Source of the DNA: Limnobaculum zhutongyuii
GTDB lineage: Bacteria > Pseudomonadota > Gammaproteobacteria > Enterobacterales > Enterobacteriaceae
Assembly: GCF_004295645.1 (NCBI RefSeq)
Contig: NZ_CP034752.1
Coordinates: 2,790,001-2,854,000 of the forward strand
Direction: 5' to 3'
DNA: 64,000 nt
Of this stretch, positions 45,490-54,521 are shown one piece after another; the first letter of the stretch is position 1; each line of letters begins with the position of its first letter. Below the pieces are notes generated by a model. It was not told the DNA's origin. It was given only the letters and a program-made list of their open reading frames with translations, and did not search any database. Both the position numbers and the translations under genes were made by a program.

Positions 45490-45861
45490 CTACTTTTTTT
45501 TAATGGCGTCTGCGTTAGTAATTAACTCAAGTGCCTGCTTTAACAGACGGGAATGTACCGGCCCGTAATGAGCTACCACATCTTCCGTATCATCAACCGT
45601 GAAAACGGGTTGATAGCTTTCATCACACAGAACATCAATAAACAATGTCACATCAGCGCGAATATCACGAAGCGCCTTTTCGGGCAGAGATAATTCATCC
45701 TCTTTGTCTTCTTTGACAATTTCACGCCAGCGCAACCAGGCTTCACCTGACGGCTCCCGCAAAATGACTTTTGCACCTTCCCATTCAGGAACGTCCGTTT
45801 CCATATGACGAAAACCCGACAATGGCGATAACGCCAATGATTTAAGTGATTTCTTTGCCAT
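45490..45861 (-). CDS. Tail assembly chaperone, G-like
   Basis: A 123-residue protein (MAKKSLKSLALSPLSGFRHMETDVPEWEGAKVILREPSGEAWLRW...), positioned between the tail tube gene and the T-like frame as lambda G. It ends in ADAIKKK at the slippery run. It is expected to be made in excess over the frameshifted fusion and to help load the tape measure before tube polymerisation. Confidence 0.88.
   Translation of the reverse strand: MAKKSLKSLALSPLSGFRHMETDVPEWEGAKVILREPSGEAWLRWREIVKEDKEDELSLPEKALRDIRADVTLFIDVLCDESYQPVFTVDDTEDVVAHYGPVHSRLLKQALELITNADAIKKK
45493..45499 (-). promoter_or_regulatory. Programmed -1 ribosomal frameshift site (A AAA AAG)
   Basis: On the minus strand eight A residues and a G end the G-like gene just before its TAG stop (codons ATT AAA AAA AAG TAG). 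The heptamer A AAA AAG is in the correct zero frame, and a -1 shift opens directly into the T-like frame with no stop between. This is the lambda G/GT arrangement. Confidence 0.85.
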
Positions 45862-45868
45862 GGGTTAA

Positions 45869-46330
45869 TTATTCCTCTCCACCGGGTTCTACTGGTGCAT
45901 TGATTTCAACCGGTTTCCCTTTCAGACGAAGCGAGAATGTTGCCGCGACAACACCATTCGATTGCGCATCCCAGGTATGTTGACGAACTTCAGCAAGAAA
46001 GTTATAGCCATTACCGGATGGAAAAATGATTTTGAAAGCATAAACGCCGTCAGTGTCGTACGCAGTACGTAAAACATCCTGTGCAGCATTACGGAAAAAG
46101 TTACCGGACAGACTAACTTCAGAAGCGGCTGCCAGACCGTTAATATTTTCCTGCTCTTCAGAACACAGCGTTGTAACGTCAATATCCTGTTTCTGCCCGG
46201 CGGTGAAACTGGCTTGCTTTAGCGCACATTGCAAAGCAAGATAGACTGCCGTCAACATTGTTTCTTTTGTGGCAGGAAGAGAAGAAACCAGTATTTGAGT
46301 ACCCTGGGATTTTTCAAACAAAGCGGCCAT
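45869..46330 (-). CDS. Major tail tube protein
   Basis: A 153-residue tail tube protein (MAALFEKSQGTQILVSS..., EVSLSGNFFRNAAQDVLRTAYDTDGVYAFKIIFPSGNGYNFLAEVRQH, YSLRLKGKP-like end FSLRLKGKPVEI). The frame is open to 46378, but the ATG at 46330 has GGAGG six bases before it and fits the family. It is located upstream of the chaperone pair, as lambda V. Confidence 0.88.
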   Translation of the reverse strand: MAALFEKSQGTQILVSSLPATKETMLTAVYLALQCALKQASFTAGQKQDIDVTTLCSEEQENINGLAAASEVSLSGNFFRNAAQDVLRTAYDTDGVYAFKIIFPSGNGYNFLAEVRQHTWDAQSNGVVAATFSLRLKGKPVEINAPVEPGGEE

Positions 46331-46388
46331 ATAGCCTCCATAATAAAAAACTCGCTCAGGTGGCGGGTTTGGTTGCAAGTAAAGTAAG

Positions 46389-46736
46389 TTAATCGATTAT
46401 CTGAGCATCGAGTGTTGCCCGATAGAGTCCAGTTTCAGGATCGTATCCCTGAAGAAGCTGCTGATTTGTGAGTGACAGAGAGGATAGCGCATTAATCACC
46501 TTCTCCCTTATCGCCCTTGATTCGGCTAATGTCTTTGAATAAACATCTATCTGGAGTGAATTCCATTCCTCAGCCGTTCCACATAGAACATCCGCAGGAT
46601 CCTGCGAAATAATAGAGAAAATGACCCAGGGTGGTGATACCGCTGGCTCACCGGCTGCATTAAGTTTCACCACATACGGATACACTTTTTTATCGGCTAA
46701 GTCGGCAATTCGTGAATACACATCAGCTTCTGTCAT
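46389..46736 (-). CDS. Tail completion / terminator protein (DUF3168, U-like)
   Basis: A 115-residue protein (MTEADVYSRIADLADKKVYPYVVKL..., PPWVIFSIISQDPADVLCGTAEEWNSLQIDVYSKT) matching the DUF3168 pattern of proteins that cap the tail and join it to the head. It overlaps the upstream gene by four bases (ATGA-type), in the usual order gp10-like, tail completion, tail tube. Confidence 0.85.
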   Translation of the reverse strand: MTEADVYSRIADLADKKVYPYVVKLNAAGEPAVSPPWVIFSIISQDPADVLCGTAEEWNSLQIDVYSKTLAESRAIREKVINALSSLSLTNQQLLQGYDPETGLYRATLDAQIID

Positions 46737-47182
46737 TTGCTCAGAACCTCATCAATAGCCTGATTCATTCGGCGCATGGCTGCATCTGTGGCTTCCTGAG
46801 TCTTTGCGTCAAACGATGTCCGAATAAACGGAATAGGCGCCATTTTCACCGTACCCAGTTCAACAAATCGCCAGTAATAGGCATTTCTTGGGCTATTAGC
46901 CTTCACCTTGCTATTACTGTTATTCCCCTTCGAATTGGTTCCCCGGATATGGATACCGGATGATATTTCTCCGCGTTGCTTGCCTTTCTGTGTCACAACT
47001 ACAATATTTCGTTTCAGCTTCCCAGTCTTCTCCGGGGCTCTTCGCTGAACCTCATTTTTAAAGACTTCCGCACCCGATCGGGTGGCATCACGCAACACTT
47101 TGTTATTTTCCGCCCGGCTTAATAGTTCCAAATCTTTTGCTATATCATTCAAAGCAGAGAAATCCAGATTAATATCAATCAC
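46733..47182 (-). CDS. HK97 gp10-like head-tail / minor tail protein (Z-like)
   Basis: A 149-residue protein of the HK97-gp10 family (LNDIAKDLELLS..., LRDATRSGAEVFKNEVQRRAPEKTGKLKRNIVV, YWRFVELGTVKMAPIPFIRTSFD). The AP.KTG.L motif and the ELGT..M.P.PFIR motif are diagnostic. It links head completion with the tail. Overlaps both neighbours by four bases. Confidence 0.9.
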   Translation of the reverse strand: MIDINLDFSALNDIAKDLELLSRAENNKVLRDATRSGAEVFKNEVQRRAPEKTGKLKRNIVVVTQKGKQRGEISSGIHIRGTNSKGNNSNSKVKANSPRNAYYWRFVELGTVKMAPIPFIRTSFDAKTQEATDAAMRRMNQAIDEVLSK

Positions 47183-47517
47183 CGCTTTACCCCCTGCTTG
47201 CAGAAAATTTCAAGACGAGTACATTTAGCATTGGGAATAGGTTGACCAATAATATCAAGTACAATCCCCTGATAAGGACCAGCCCGGCACAATAAACGGG
47301 AAGACGCAGTAACATCAGAACGGTGGCGCATCCAGACACGGATCGTGGCTTCGGCCATTTCGGCACCTGCTGAAATCAGTTCCCTGCCGCTAATACCTTT
47401 TGTTTCCGCTGACACGGTATCAATATCAAACCATTCCTCTATTTCCTGCCCGAACTCATCACGGATAGTGGTAAAGTTCTGAATAGTCACCCGATGCCTA
47501 AACCGTCCAGGCTCCAT
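47179..47517 (-). CDS. Head-tail joining protein (head closure, SPP1 gp16-like)
   Basis: A 112-residue protein (MEPGRFRHRVTIQNFTTIRDEFGQEIEEWFDI..., EATIRVWMRHRSDVTASSRLL) with the pattern of phage head-tail adaptors of the head-closure family. It follows the gp6-like connector with a 2-bp gap and overlaps the gp10-like gene. Confidence 0.9.
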   Translation of the reverse strand: MEPGRFRHRVTIQNFTTIRDEFGQEIEEWFDIDTVSAETKGISGRELISAGAEMAEATIRVWMRHRSDVTASSRLLCRAGPYQGIVLDIIGQPIPNAKCTRLEIFCKQGVKR

Positions 47518-47519
47518 GA

Positions 47520-47840
47520 TTATTCCTCCTTATCAACAGTGCCGCGCCAGTTCCGGCAGTTAAACATCAGCGATTCAGCTATAGCGTTACTATATAGCTG
47601 TATTTCTGATTGCTCCGTTCTGTGCTCAAATAGATCGCCAAATACCAGAAGCGTGGCTGAAATAATCGGTGCCGGAATATCAGCCGCTAATTTCCAGCGG
47701 GGTTCATCACACCAGCGTAAACAGTAATCAAGTGCAGCCTGAGCATATATTTTTATCAGTGCGTCACGATCAGTAACATCAAGTTCAATATGCTGGCGTA
47801 ACGTCTCAATATCTATTACATCAGTAACAATAATCGCCAT
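47520..47840 (-). CDS. Head-tail connector protein (HK97 gp6-like)
   Basis: A 106-residue largely helical protein (IDIETLRQHIELDVTDRDALIKIYAQAALDYCLRWCDEP..., ISATLLVFGDLFEHRTEQSE) of the gp6/DNA-packaging connector family that sits below the portal. It lies between the major capsid gene and the head-closure gene, as in HK97. Confidence 0.9.
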   Translation of the reverse strand: MAIIVTDVIDIETLRQHIELDVTDRDALIKIYAQAALDYCLRWCDEPRWKLAADIPAPIISATLLVFGDLFEHRTEQSEIQLYSNAIAESLMFNCRNWRGTVDKEE

Positions 47841-47878
47841 GGTTACTCAGGGCGGTGTATCGCCGCCCCCTTCGTTGA

Positions 47879-49045
47879 TTATTTGCCAGCAGGTGGTGCA
47901 GCAAAAGAACCTTTAATCAGCGCCTGTGGTCGATAATGAGCCAGAGCCACACGCTCTTCACAAAGAATAGTCAGCATGTTTTTAACGAAGTTATCCCGGT
48001 CTTCCCGGCTAACTTCAATGGTGGCATCCATGCGATCCCAAACCTGAGACGCCAGATCGAAACCACCAACCGTAAAGGTTCCCTTTTCTTGTGCTCGCGT
48101 TGGAACTACGGGTAATCCCCACATGATGTTGCTGGTAAATGCCTGCGGACCACCAAAAATATAACGCCCGTCACCATCTTTTAATAATGCAATGGTATGC
48201 CAGTCACGCGGGTTAAGAATAATACCGGAGGCGCTAAATTCTGATTCAGTCACCTGATAGATAGCATGGGCTACCATATCGGCCATGGTGTCACCAGTAG
48301 CATTCAACTCGGTATCATACGCGGTCGCTACGGAGTTAATACCCGTTAGGTTATCACCCGAGCCATCACCATTGAGTAACTGGTCTTCTTCAGCAAGCGC
48401 TAAACCATATAACAGACGGTTGTTAACATAGGATTGCAGCATCGGAGCATCATCCATAACCTGACGGGATGCCTGAACCCAGTGAGCAATCGTTTTAACG
48501 TTCGCCGTTTCCTTTTCGAATGTCATATCTGACTCAGGCTTCAGAGCCTTCTCTTTTACCGGTTTAGCATTATTGGTAAAGAGTTTTTCACGTACGTATT
48601 CAAGAGAATTGCTTGAAATCCGGCCCTGCGCTAACAGATCACGGATGACCAGACGGCGCAAGCCAGGTGCAACAATGCCCGGTACCTGCATTGGTTGAAT
48701 CAATGAGCCTGCCGATGCCGCATCACTACCCAGAGATTTATTGAAGGTTTTTGCCTCAAAGATCCCTGTACTACCATTCCATGATTTAGTCAGTTCATCT
48801 GCTGCACGCTCAGAGAATGATTTACTTTGCTCCGGATTATCAGCACCGGTTGCACCTTTCTGTTCGAGATCAAACAGGCGGGTACCCGCTGTTTTTAATT
48901 CCTCCTGAACTTTTGCCAGATCATCTTGCAAAGCCTTTGAAACACGGCCTGTTTCTTCAATTTCTTTTTTCTGCGCATCGAAAAGCTCTTTGACCTTGTG
49001 TTGCGAGTCTTCAATGGCTTTCTGAATTTTTTCTAAATCAGACAT
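47879..49045 (-). CDS. Major capsid protein (HK97 fold)
   Basis: A 388-residue HK97-type capsid protein. Residues 1-100 form a charged coiled-coil delta domain (KIQKAIEDSQHKVKELFDAQKKEIEE...) that acts as scaffold and is normally removed by the prohead protease. The remainder (SAGSLIQPMQVPGIVAPGLRRLVIRDLL..., QSYVNNRLLYGLALAEEDQLLNGDG) is the shell domain. Directly downstream of the protease. Confidence 0.95.
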   Translation of the reverse strand: MSDLEKIQKAIEDSQHKVKELFDAQKKEIEETGRVSKALQDDLAKVQEELKTAGTRLFDLEQKGATGADNPEQSKSFSERAADELTKSWNGSTGIFEAKTFNKSLGSDAASAGSLIQPMQVPGIVAPGLRRLVIRDLLAQGRISSNSLEYVREKLFTNNAKPVKEKALKPESDMTFEKETANVKTIAHWVQASRQVMDDAPMLQSYVNNRLLYGLALAEEDQLLNGDGSGDNLTGINSVATAYDTELNATGDTMADMVAHAIYQVTESEFSASGIILNPRDWHTIALLKDGDGRYIFGGPQAFTSNIMWGLPVVPTRAQEKGTFTVGGFDLASQVWDRMDATIEVSREDRDNFVKNMLTILCEERVALAHYRPQALIKGSFAAPPAGK

Positions 49046-49059
49046 AACGATTTCCTGTA

Positions 49060-49728
49060 TTAAAGATAAAAAGAGTTAATCTGCTGAATAATTGAATCAA
49101 TTTCAGCGTTAGGTGGGTTGCCTTCGGACTCGCTCCGAATTGCAGATTTGAAGCGGGAAATAAAACCCATTGCTTCAGACTTAGATAAACCAACTGAATC
49201 CCTCAGCCAGCTTTCAATATCACGGACAGTTTCAATGCTCTCAATGGATTTCATTGCAGACACGCCTGCCAGCTCATTAGCTGGGAAGGTACACACGCTG
49301 ATCTCTCTTAATGCGGCAACGTTCTTAAAAATACGTCCACCACCGGGAACAATGGAGTAATCGTCCTTGCTCACAGAAAAACCAACAGACATTCCCTCAA
49401 CAGTGCCATGCTGCATGGCGGCTTTCAGATCCAGAGCGCCACTATGATCAGGTGTTAGCTGTCCACGGACATAGAGCCCCTTGCTGTCTTCCTGTAAAGC
49501 ATCCCATTTACCAACCGGCAGATCCCATGTTCGATGATTGAAGAACATAGCCACTTTTCGTGTCTGACTTTCCAGCGCATGTTTAAATGCGCCCGGTAAA
49601 ATGATGTCACCATCAGAATCCACATTGCTGAATACAGCGGCGTACCCCTCAAAAATGCCTTGTGAACCATCCCCGGTGAACTTAATTTCTGTCTGGTCAA
49701 ACGACAGTGTTTTATTAATTTCTGGCAT
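49060..49728 (-). CDS. Prohead protease (HK97 family, S78-like)
   Basis: A 222-residue maturation protease. The catalytic His lies in MFFNHRTWDLPVGKW (about residue 64) and the Ser in VEGMSVGFSVS (about residue 114), then a Glu/Asp-containing LREISVCTFPANELA. It would cleave the capsid delta domain. It sits between portal and capsid genes. Confidence 0.93.
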   Translation of the reverse strand: MPEINKTLSFDQTEIKFTGDGSQGIFEGYAAVFSNVDSDGDIILPGAFKHALESQTRKVAMFFNHRTWDLPVGKWDALQEDSKGLYVRGQLTPDHSGALDLKAAMQHGTVEGMSVGFSVSKDDYSIVPGGGRIFKNVAALREISVCTFPANELAGVSAMKSIESIETVRDIESWLRDSVGLSKSEAMGFISRFKSAIRSESEGNPPNAEIDSIIQQINSFYL

Positions 49729-49744
49729 ATTGCCCCCATAAAAA

Positions 49745-51025
49745 CTAAGCCCCGCTTTCGCTAGGCTCTTTGCTCATTCCGAGATCCGTTATTGGTACAT
49801 ACTGCGCCTGTCTCATGGCAACATCGCCACCCGGCAAAGGAGGATAGTTATCCAGTCGGCGCATCTCATTGATGGTTCTTAATCCAGATTCACCCATTGC
49901 CTTCATGAAGGCGGCGCGAGAAGTTGAATCACCGCGTAACAGCCCATCAAGGTTATGTTCAGCGTGAAGCCTCCCGACTTGATCCGGCTTTAATAACCAG
50001 CGCTGAATGCTGTTTTCCCATCGGGAAATATAAGGTTGCAGTGTGTACTGAAGAAACCCCATATTCTGTTGCTCAATACCTGTTCCCCAACTGGTGGACT
50101 TTTCAACATCACCAACCAGATGCGGAGGCACGCCAAAGAATCTAGCCAATTCACTGACCTGAAACTTACGGGATGCCATAGTTTCCGCATCTTGTGGGCT
50201 AACACCGATATCATGAGTAGCAAAGTTAGCTTCTAAAATCCAAAGCCGTTTTTTAACCGGGCCACCTGAAATCTCCCGGAAGTTATCTTCTAACTGAGCG
50301 CGTTGTTCTGTGGTCATCACCCGGTCACCCGTCGTTAATATCTTCGGTGACTTCGCCCCGTTCGCATAAAATTCCCGTTGCTGATCTTCCATGGCAACAG
50401 CCACACCCGCAGATTTACAGGCATGAGCAATCGGTGAGAGTCCCACTAAGCCATTAAACCCAAATCCTTTAAGGTGAAAAATTTCACGCTGAGGAAAGTT
50501 GGCGTATTCGGAGTCACGCTGATAACGGTAAACAATCCTCTTACCTTCCAGCCTGACATCCATGTTGGCGGAGAGAAGCGGGAGCAAGCTAATCACATCA
50601 CCGCTGGCATTTCTTTCAACCAGCGCATACGCATTGCCATAAAAACAAAGCTGCATCGTCATGGCTTCGCGAAATTCCTGTGCGGTCATATATTGATTTG
50701 GGGAATAGCGTAGTAATCTGGCCAGCGGATTATCCATGCCCGCCTTCTGTCGGTTATCCCCTTTATCCGTTTCAAATACATCCAGTGGCAAGCAAGCGGT
50801 AAGCGTAGAAATGAGCGATACGCAGCGCCAGACAGTGGATATCTGTAAAATGCGCTCATCAGTGACTGAAGAATCCCCAAGACTGCCAGAGGCGGAAACG
50901 GGGCCTGTCTGAGAACCCTGATTCGGTGTAACAAGTCGCCCACCCGCAAACCACGATACTGCCCGGGCCCACCAGCCGTTATTCGTTCGCAGATCGATAC
51001 TGTAATTCGTTTTATCTGTCATCAC
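49745..51025 (-). CDS. Phage portal protein (HK97 family)
   Basis: A 426-residue portal protein: ISTVWRCVSLISTLTACLPLDVFE, NAYALVERNASGDVISLLPL and FQVSELARFFGVPPHLVGDVEKSTSWGTGIEQQ are family landmarks. Twelve copies form the vertex through which DNA enters. Its start overlaps the end of the large terminase by four bases. Confidence 0.95.
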   Translation of the reverse strand: MMTDKTNYSIDLRTNNGWWARAVSWFAGGRLVTPNQGSQTGPVSASGSLGDSSVTDERILQISTVWRCVSLISTLTACLPLDVFETDKGDNRQKAGMDNPLARLLRYSPNQYMTAQEFREAMTMQLCFYGNAYALVERNASGDVISLLPLLSANMDVRLEGKRIVYRYQRDSEYANFPQREIFHLKGFGFNGLVGLSPIAHACKSAGVAVAMEDQQREFYANGAKSPKILTTGDRVMTTEQRAQLEDNFREISGGPVKKRLWILEANFATHDIGVSPQDAETMASRKFQVSELARFFGVPPHLVGDVEKSTSWGTGIEQQNMGFLQYTLQPYISRWENSIQRWLLKPDQVGRLHAEHNLDGLLRGDSTSRAAFMKAMGESGLRTINEMRRLDNYPPLPGGDVAMRQAQYVPITDLGMSKEPSESGA

Positions 51026-52536
51026 ATGCTCAACGGTTTAGATAAGAAATCATCAATGTCGCCCTCTTCTTCAACGGCATCACCATTTGAAGCGCCCATT
51101 GCCATAGTCAGTGCCACCATGCCATCCATGCGGCCTGTCGCTTTCGATTTATCGAGTTTTCGGTTTGATGCGGCATCCTTGATCGTCACGGCATTCTGGG
51201 CACACATCGTTAATACCGGATGCATGCCATGCCGTAGCCGTCCATTCAAGAGATTCTCCTCCAGCGTATCGAGCGCCGGTGCCATATCCTTAAACCCCTG
51301 ACCAAACGGGATTAACGGAAGCGTCAAATCTGCCGATTCAGCCGATTTGCGTAATATCTCGATCCGCCAGCGGTCAAAAGCGATAGCATCAATCTCAAAC
51401 TCCAGCAGGATGTTGCCGATATCATTAACAACAAAATCGTAATCGACCGTGACGCCCGGCGTAGTGCGTAAAAAGCCTTGTTTAACCCAGACGTCATATG
51501 ACACCCGGTCTGTTTTGGCCCTTTCGAGTAATGTTTTTTCAGGTGTCCAGAAGTACGGGTAAACATTCCAGAAGCCATCTGCTGACTGGCCGACTATCAC
51601 AAAGGCTGTGAGGTCTTTTTTCTCGGATAAATCAAGCCCAGCAAAACAGGTTCCCGTAATAGCCAGAGGTGCTTCACCGCATAACTCCCACACAGACCGA
51701 GAGACAAACGGCGATACGACAGAAACTCGCTGATTCAAGTTAAGGTTCCGAAATGTATTCTCAAAGCTCGGCATCCGGCCAGCTTTTTCAGCCTGCCGGG
51801 ACATGTCTTTTTCCGATCGGAAAGTCCCTAAGGCCGGATTAGCTGACAACCATGTATCACGAAGGGAGATATCAGCATCTTTATCTGCTTCATAGACATG
51901 ACAGACAATATGCGGATCCTTTGACCTTACGGCATCATCAATCCAGATACTGAGTAAATCGGCATCGTTTGCCGCCTGAGTGCTAATAACAATGAGAAGC
52001 GGGTTTTCATGGGCACCCTGTGCAGTAGTGATAGCATCAATGAAATCATCCTGAGAACCGCGCACCTGTCCGGTTTCATCCAGAATAGCCAGAATTGGGG
52101 AAAGACCGTGCGTTGTCTTTCCTTCAGCAGACAATGCCTTGTATTCAACATTGCAAGGCAATCCAATGAGACGCTTACCGCTGGGAATAATGTGAACAAT
52201 TTCCTGAAGTTCAGGGTTCAGGTTAATCATCTTCACTGCCAAATTGAAAACAATCGAGGCCTGTTCTCGACTCATTGCTCCGCTAACAATCTGTGAATTT
52301 TGTACCGCTTCCGGCCCCACAAGATGTGCAAGCAGAATACCTGCTATTAATCCTGTTTTTCCGTTTTTACGGGCGATACTCAATATCGCCATATCGGTAC
52401 CGGACGGATTATCGTAAATATCCAGAATGAATTTTTTCTGAAACGGGTCCAGCTTCATCGGCTGTCCCAGCAATTTACCTTCCGGCACAATGCAATAACG
52501 TTCAATGAACGCTATTACGCGCTCACCTCGCGTCAT
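51022..52536 (-). CDS. Terminase large subunit
   Basis: DNA packaging motor of 504 residues, Terminase_1 family. The N-terminal ATPase has Walker A-like SIARKNGKTGLIAG (about residues 53-66) and Walker B LAILDETG. The C-terminal nuclease has the aspartates in FAGLDLSEKKDLTAFV and in DAIAFDRWRIE, and the final metal ligand in GRMDGMVALTMA. Located between the small subunit and portal genes. Confidence 0.95.
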   Translation of the reverse strand: MTRGERVIAFIERYCIVPEGKLLGQPMKLDPFQKKFILDIYDNPSGTDMAILSIARKNGKTGLIAGILLAHLVGPEAVQNSQIVSGAMSREQASIVFNLAVKMINLNPELQEIVHIIPSGKRLIGLPCNVEYKALSAEGKTTHGLSPILAILDETGQVRGSQDDFIDAITTAQGAHENPLLIVISTQAANDADLLSIWIDDAVRSKDPHIVCHVYEADKDADISLRDTWLSANPALGTFRSEKDMSRQAEKAGRMPSFENTFRNLNLNQRVSVVSPFVSRSVWELCGEAPLAITGTCFAGLDLSEKKDLTAFVIVGQSADGFWNVYPYFWTPEKTLLERAKTDRVSYDVWVKQGFLRTTPGVTVDYDFVVNDIGNILLEFEIDAIAFDRWRIEILRKSAESADLTLPLIPFGQGFKDMAPALDTLEENLLNGRLRHGMHPVLTMCAQNAVTIKDAASNRKLDKSKATGRMDGMVALTMAMGASNGDAVEEEGDIDDFLSKPLSM

Positions 52537-52545
52537 AATTTCCTC

Positions 52546-53037
52546 TTAACCGTGTTTTGGAAAGGCAATCAGATTATTGTTGGTTTCAGGCGATACGTGT
52601 TTATCCGCAACAGTACGGGCATCTTTATCGTTCTGGTTTCGTTTTCGCTGATCACGACTTTCACCGTTGGTCGCATGCGAGTGGATTTGTAGATCACGGC
52701 GTTGGGCGAGGATTGTCCGCTGTAATTCGACAATCTGTTTGCGTAAGTCCTTAATCAGCGATTCTTCCCGCGCCTCACCTTTTTTTCGTTCCTCTGAGCG
52801 CAAATCCTTACGCAATATCGTGATATAGAGCTGATTATTTGCCAGTTCAGCAGCCGCCAGTAAATCAGACGGCGACCAGGAGTCCAGTGCTTTTGAACGG
52901 ATGTTGTCATGCCAAAAAGGGAGGGCTTTTTTTTCTAAGCCCGCATGCGCTGGGGGTTGAATACTATCCTCCGTTGCATTTTTCATGGCCTGAATCGCCG
53001 CCGTCGAACTGTCGGAACGTGTTCTTTTTGTAGCCAT
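52546..53037 (-). CDS. Terminase small subunit
   Basis: A 163-residue DNA-recognition subunit of the packaging enzyme: KKALPFWHDNIRSKALDSWSPSDLLAAAELANNQLYI is the recognisable N-terminal portion, followed by a long helix (KDLRSEERKKGEAREESLIKDLRKQIVELQRTIL) for oligomerisation. It is directly upstream of the large subunit (10-bp gap). Confidence 0.85.
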   Translation of the reverse strand: MATKRTRSDSSTAAIQAMKNATEDSIQPPAHAGLEKKALPFWHDNIRSKALDSWSPSDLLAAAELANNQLYITILRKDLRSEERKKGEAREESLIKDLRKQIVELQRTILAQRRDLQIHSHATNGESRDQRKRNQNDKDARTVADKHVSPETNNNLIAFPKHG

Positions 53038-53159
53038 TGGGTCATACCTTAGAAACTAAAAAAATCGGGTTAGCGTTAAATCTGAGTTTAGGCTGCGGTC
53101 ATTTAGAGCAAACATTTTGAACTTTTTGACCGCCCCCACCCCTTTATTGAGAATTATTA

Positions 53160-53498
53160 TCATTTAAACCAATGAGAATTTGGATCAAGCGGCATACCGT
53201 TAACATCACACCCGATGACCACATCACGCTTCTCCATACGTTGCTTGGTTGAATCATGATGCTGCTTACAGAGAGGCTGCCAGTTCTTCTTATCCCAGAA
53301 CAATACCTGGGCTTTAGAGATTACTTCACGGCTACCTGACTTCAATGCTTCTTTCAGTTTATGTGGTTTGATGTGGTCAACTACTGTTGCTGGTTCAGTC
53401 CTTCCTTGTTGACTACACATGACACACAACGGATGGCTACGAAGGAAAGATAACCTGGCCTTGTCCCATCGGCTGTTATATATGCGTGGTTCTTTCAT
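53160..53498 (-). CDS. HNH endonuclease
   Basis: A 112-residue HNH nuclease: zinc cysteines in HPLCVMCSQQGRTEPATVVDHI, and HNH core residues in VVDHIKPHK and WQPLCKQHHDSTKQ. HNH proteins next to the terminase take part in cutting at cos sites in HK97-like phages, which suggests this phage packages from a cos site. The cos itself was not located. Confidence 0.92.
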   Translation of the reverse strand: MKEPRIYNSRWDKARLSFLRSHPLCVMCSQQGRTEPATVVDHIKPHKLKEALKSGSREVISKAQVLFWDKKNWQPLCKQHHDSTKQRMEKRDVVIGCDVNGMPLDPNSHWFK

Positions 53499-53687
53499 CT
53501 TTATCCCTGCAATGGAGTTATCAGTATTCTTCCGCCACGGTTACTGTTAGACCGCAATGAGAGGCATTACCCTCGGCGTTACCTGTTATTGATTAACCCT
53601 ACCCGCTCACATGAAAGGAGCACCCTATCAGGGCATGGTCATAGCTAAGGCGGGGAGACTGCGACAGGCTGCGCTTAGTATTGTTAA

Positions 53688-53873
53688 TCATTCAGAGCCA
53701 GGTGGATTCTTTTTTGGTTCAGGCCCATTCAGTGGTTGATAGCCACCAGTTATTACTTCAGCTCTAAAGCACTTATTTGCTAACCAGTTAAACTTGATGA
53801 GTGCCGCAATAACCAATACCCATTTCAAATGTTGCTTAATGGATATTTTGTAATTTATGCTCCCTATTGCCAT
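53688..53873 (-). CDS. Small single-span membrane protein, unknown
   Basis: A 61-residue frame (MAIGSINYKISIKQHLKWVLVIAALIKFNWLANKC...) with AAGGAAAG before its ATG and one membrane segment (about 18-32). The frame is open further upstream to 53987, but without a good start. It lies between the lysis genes and HNH nuclease. Function unknown; it may be a lysis or exclusion accessory, which is speculation. The 190 bp after it, up to the HNH gene, shows nothing recognisable. Confidence 0.55.
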   Translation of the reverse strand: MAIGSINYKISIKQHLKWVLVIAALIKFNWLANKCFRAEVITGGYQPLNGPEPKKNPPGSE

Positions 53874-54045
53874 TTCACTTTCCTTCAGGCGTAAAAAAGA
53901 CCGCTTAGCGGCCTGATTAGAATTTTGTGCTGGATTGTGTGATATAACCCCGGAAACTTTTGAGAACACCTGATACCAATTCAACATGTTTATGCTGAAT
54001 TAATCACACCATCACCACTTTCCACAGTATTTTATATAATCCAAA

Positions 54046-54183
54046 TTGACAGTTATAACAGTTGTTATTATTGTTCTGCGGCGTGTTCATGCACGCTACT
54101 AAGATGAAGCTGTAAAGCTCGCATAACAATAACTAAACTGCCTGCCCCCTTCTCTTAGCCTCCTTGGACGAGGGGACTTTTTG
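54046..54183 (+). ncRNA. Candidate prophage small RNA with strong promoter
   Basis: TTGACA (54046-54051), a 17-base spacer and TATTGT (54069-54074) form a good sigma-70 promoter. Predicted RNA starts near 54081 with the hairpin GCGTG-TTCATG-CACGC (54081-54096) and ends at a GAGGGGACTTTTT stretch (to 54182) with a weak CCTC/GAGG stem. No coding frame with a ribosome-binding site is present. Its strand is opposite to the late operon. This is a prediction only. Confidence 0.4.
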
Positions 54184-54279
54184 CATTCAATGCCAGCCTC
54201 TCTTTGCAATCATCACACCATCAACTATATTTATTATGTGGTGCCTATTCGGGATCATGTCTGACATCTGAACCTCTTA

Positions 54280-54319
54280 CCCCTCAATTATTTCGCATGG
54301 GTGATTGAGGGGCTTTTTT
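54280..54319 (+). terminator. Rho-independent terminator upstream of the moron gene
   Basis: Stem CCCCTCAAT / ATTGAGGGG with a 15-base loop is followed by CTTTTTT. It ends transcription on the plus strand about 200 bp before the Exc2-like gene, so that gene must have its own promoter. Confidence 0.85.
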
Positions 54320-54521
54320 ATGTCCCTTACCATCTCCACCGTCCATAGATATTTCCTCATTGAAAGTTAAAAAACTTGTATATAAATATATTGTACATAT
54401 ACAGCATTTTTATGCTGCGCCGATGAAATTAAAGAGTCAATAGCACTGCCTGAAGGATGGGTGTATGATATAGATTGACTGTAATAAATTGATAAATATG
54501 TATTTAAGGTAAGGAGACTCC

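Noticed and set aside
53688..53987. The 99-codon version of the small membrane protein
   Set aside because: The first 38 codons have no good start or ribosome-binding site; the ATG at 53873 with AAGGAAAG is better.
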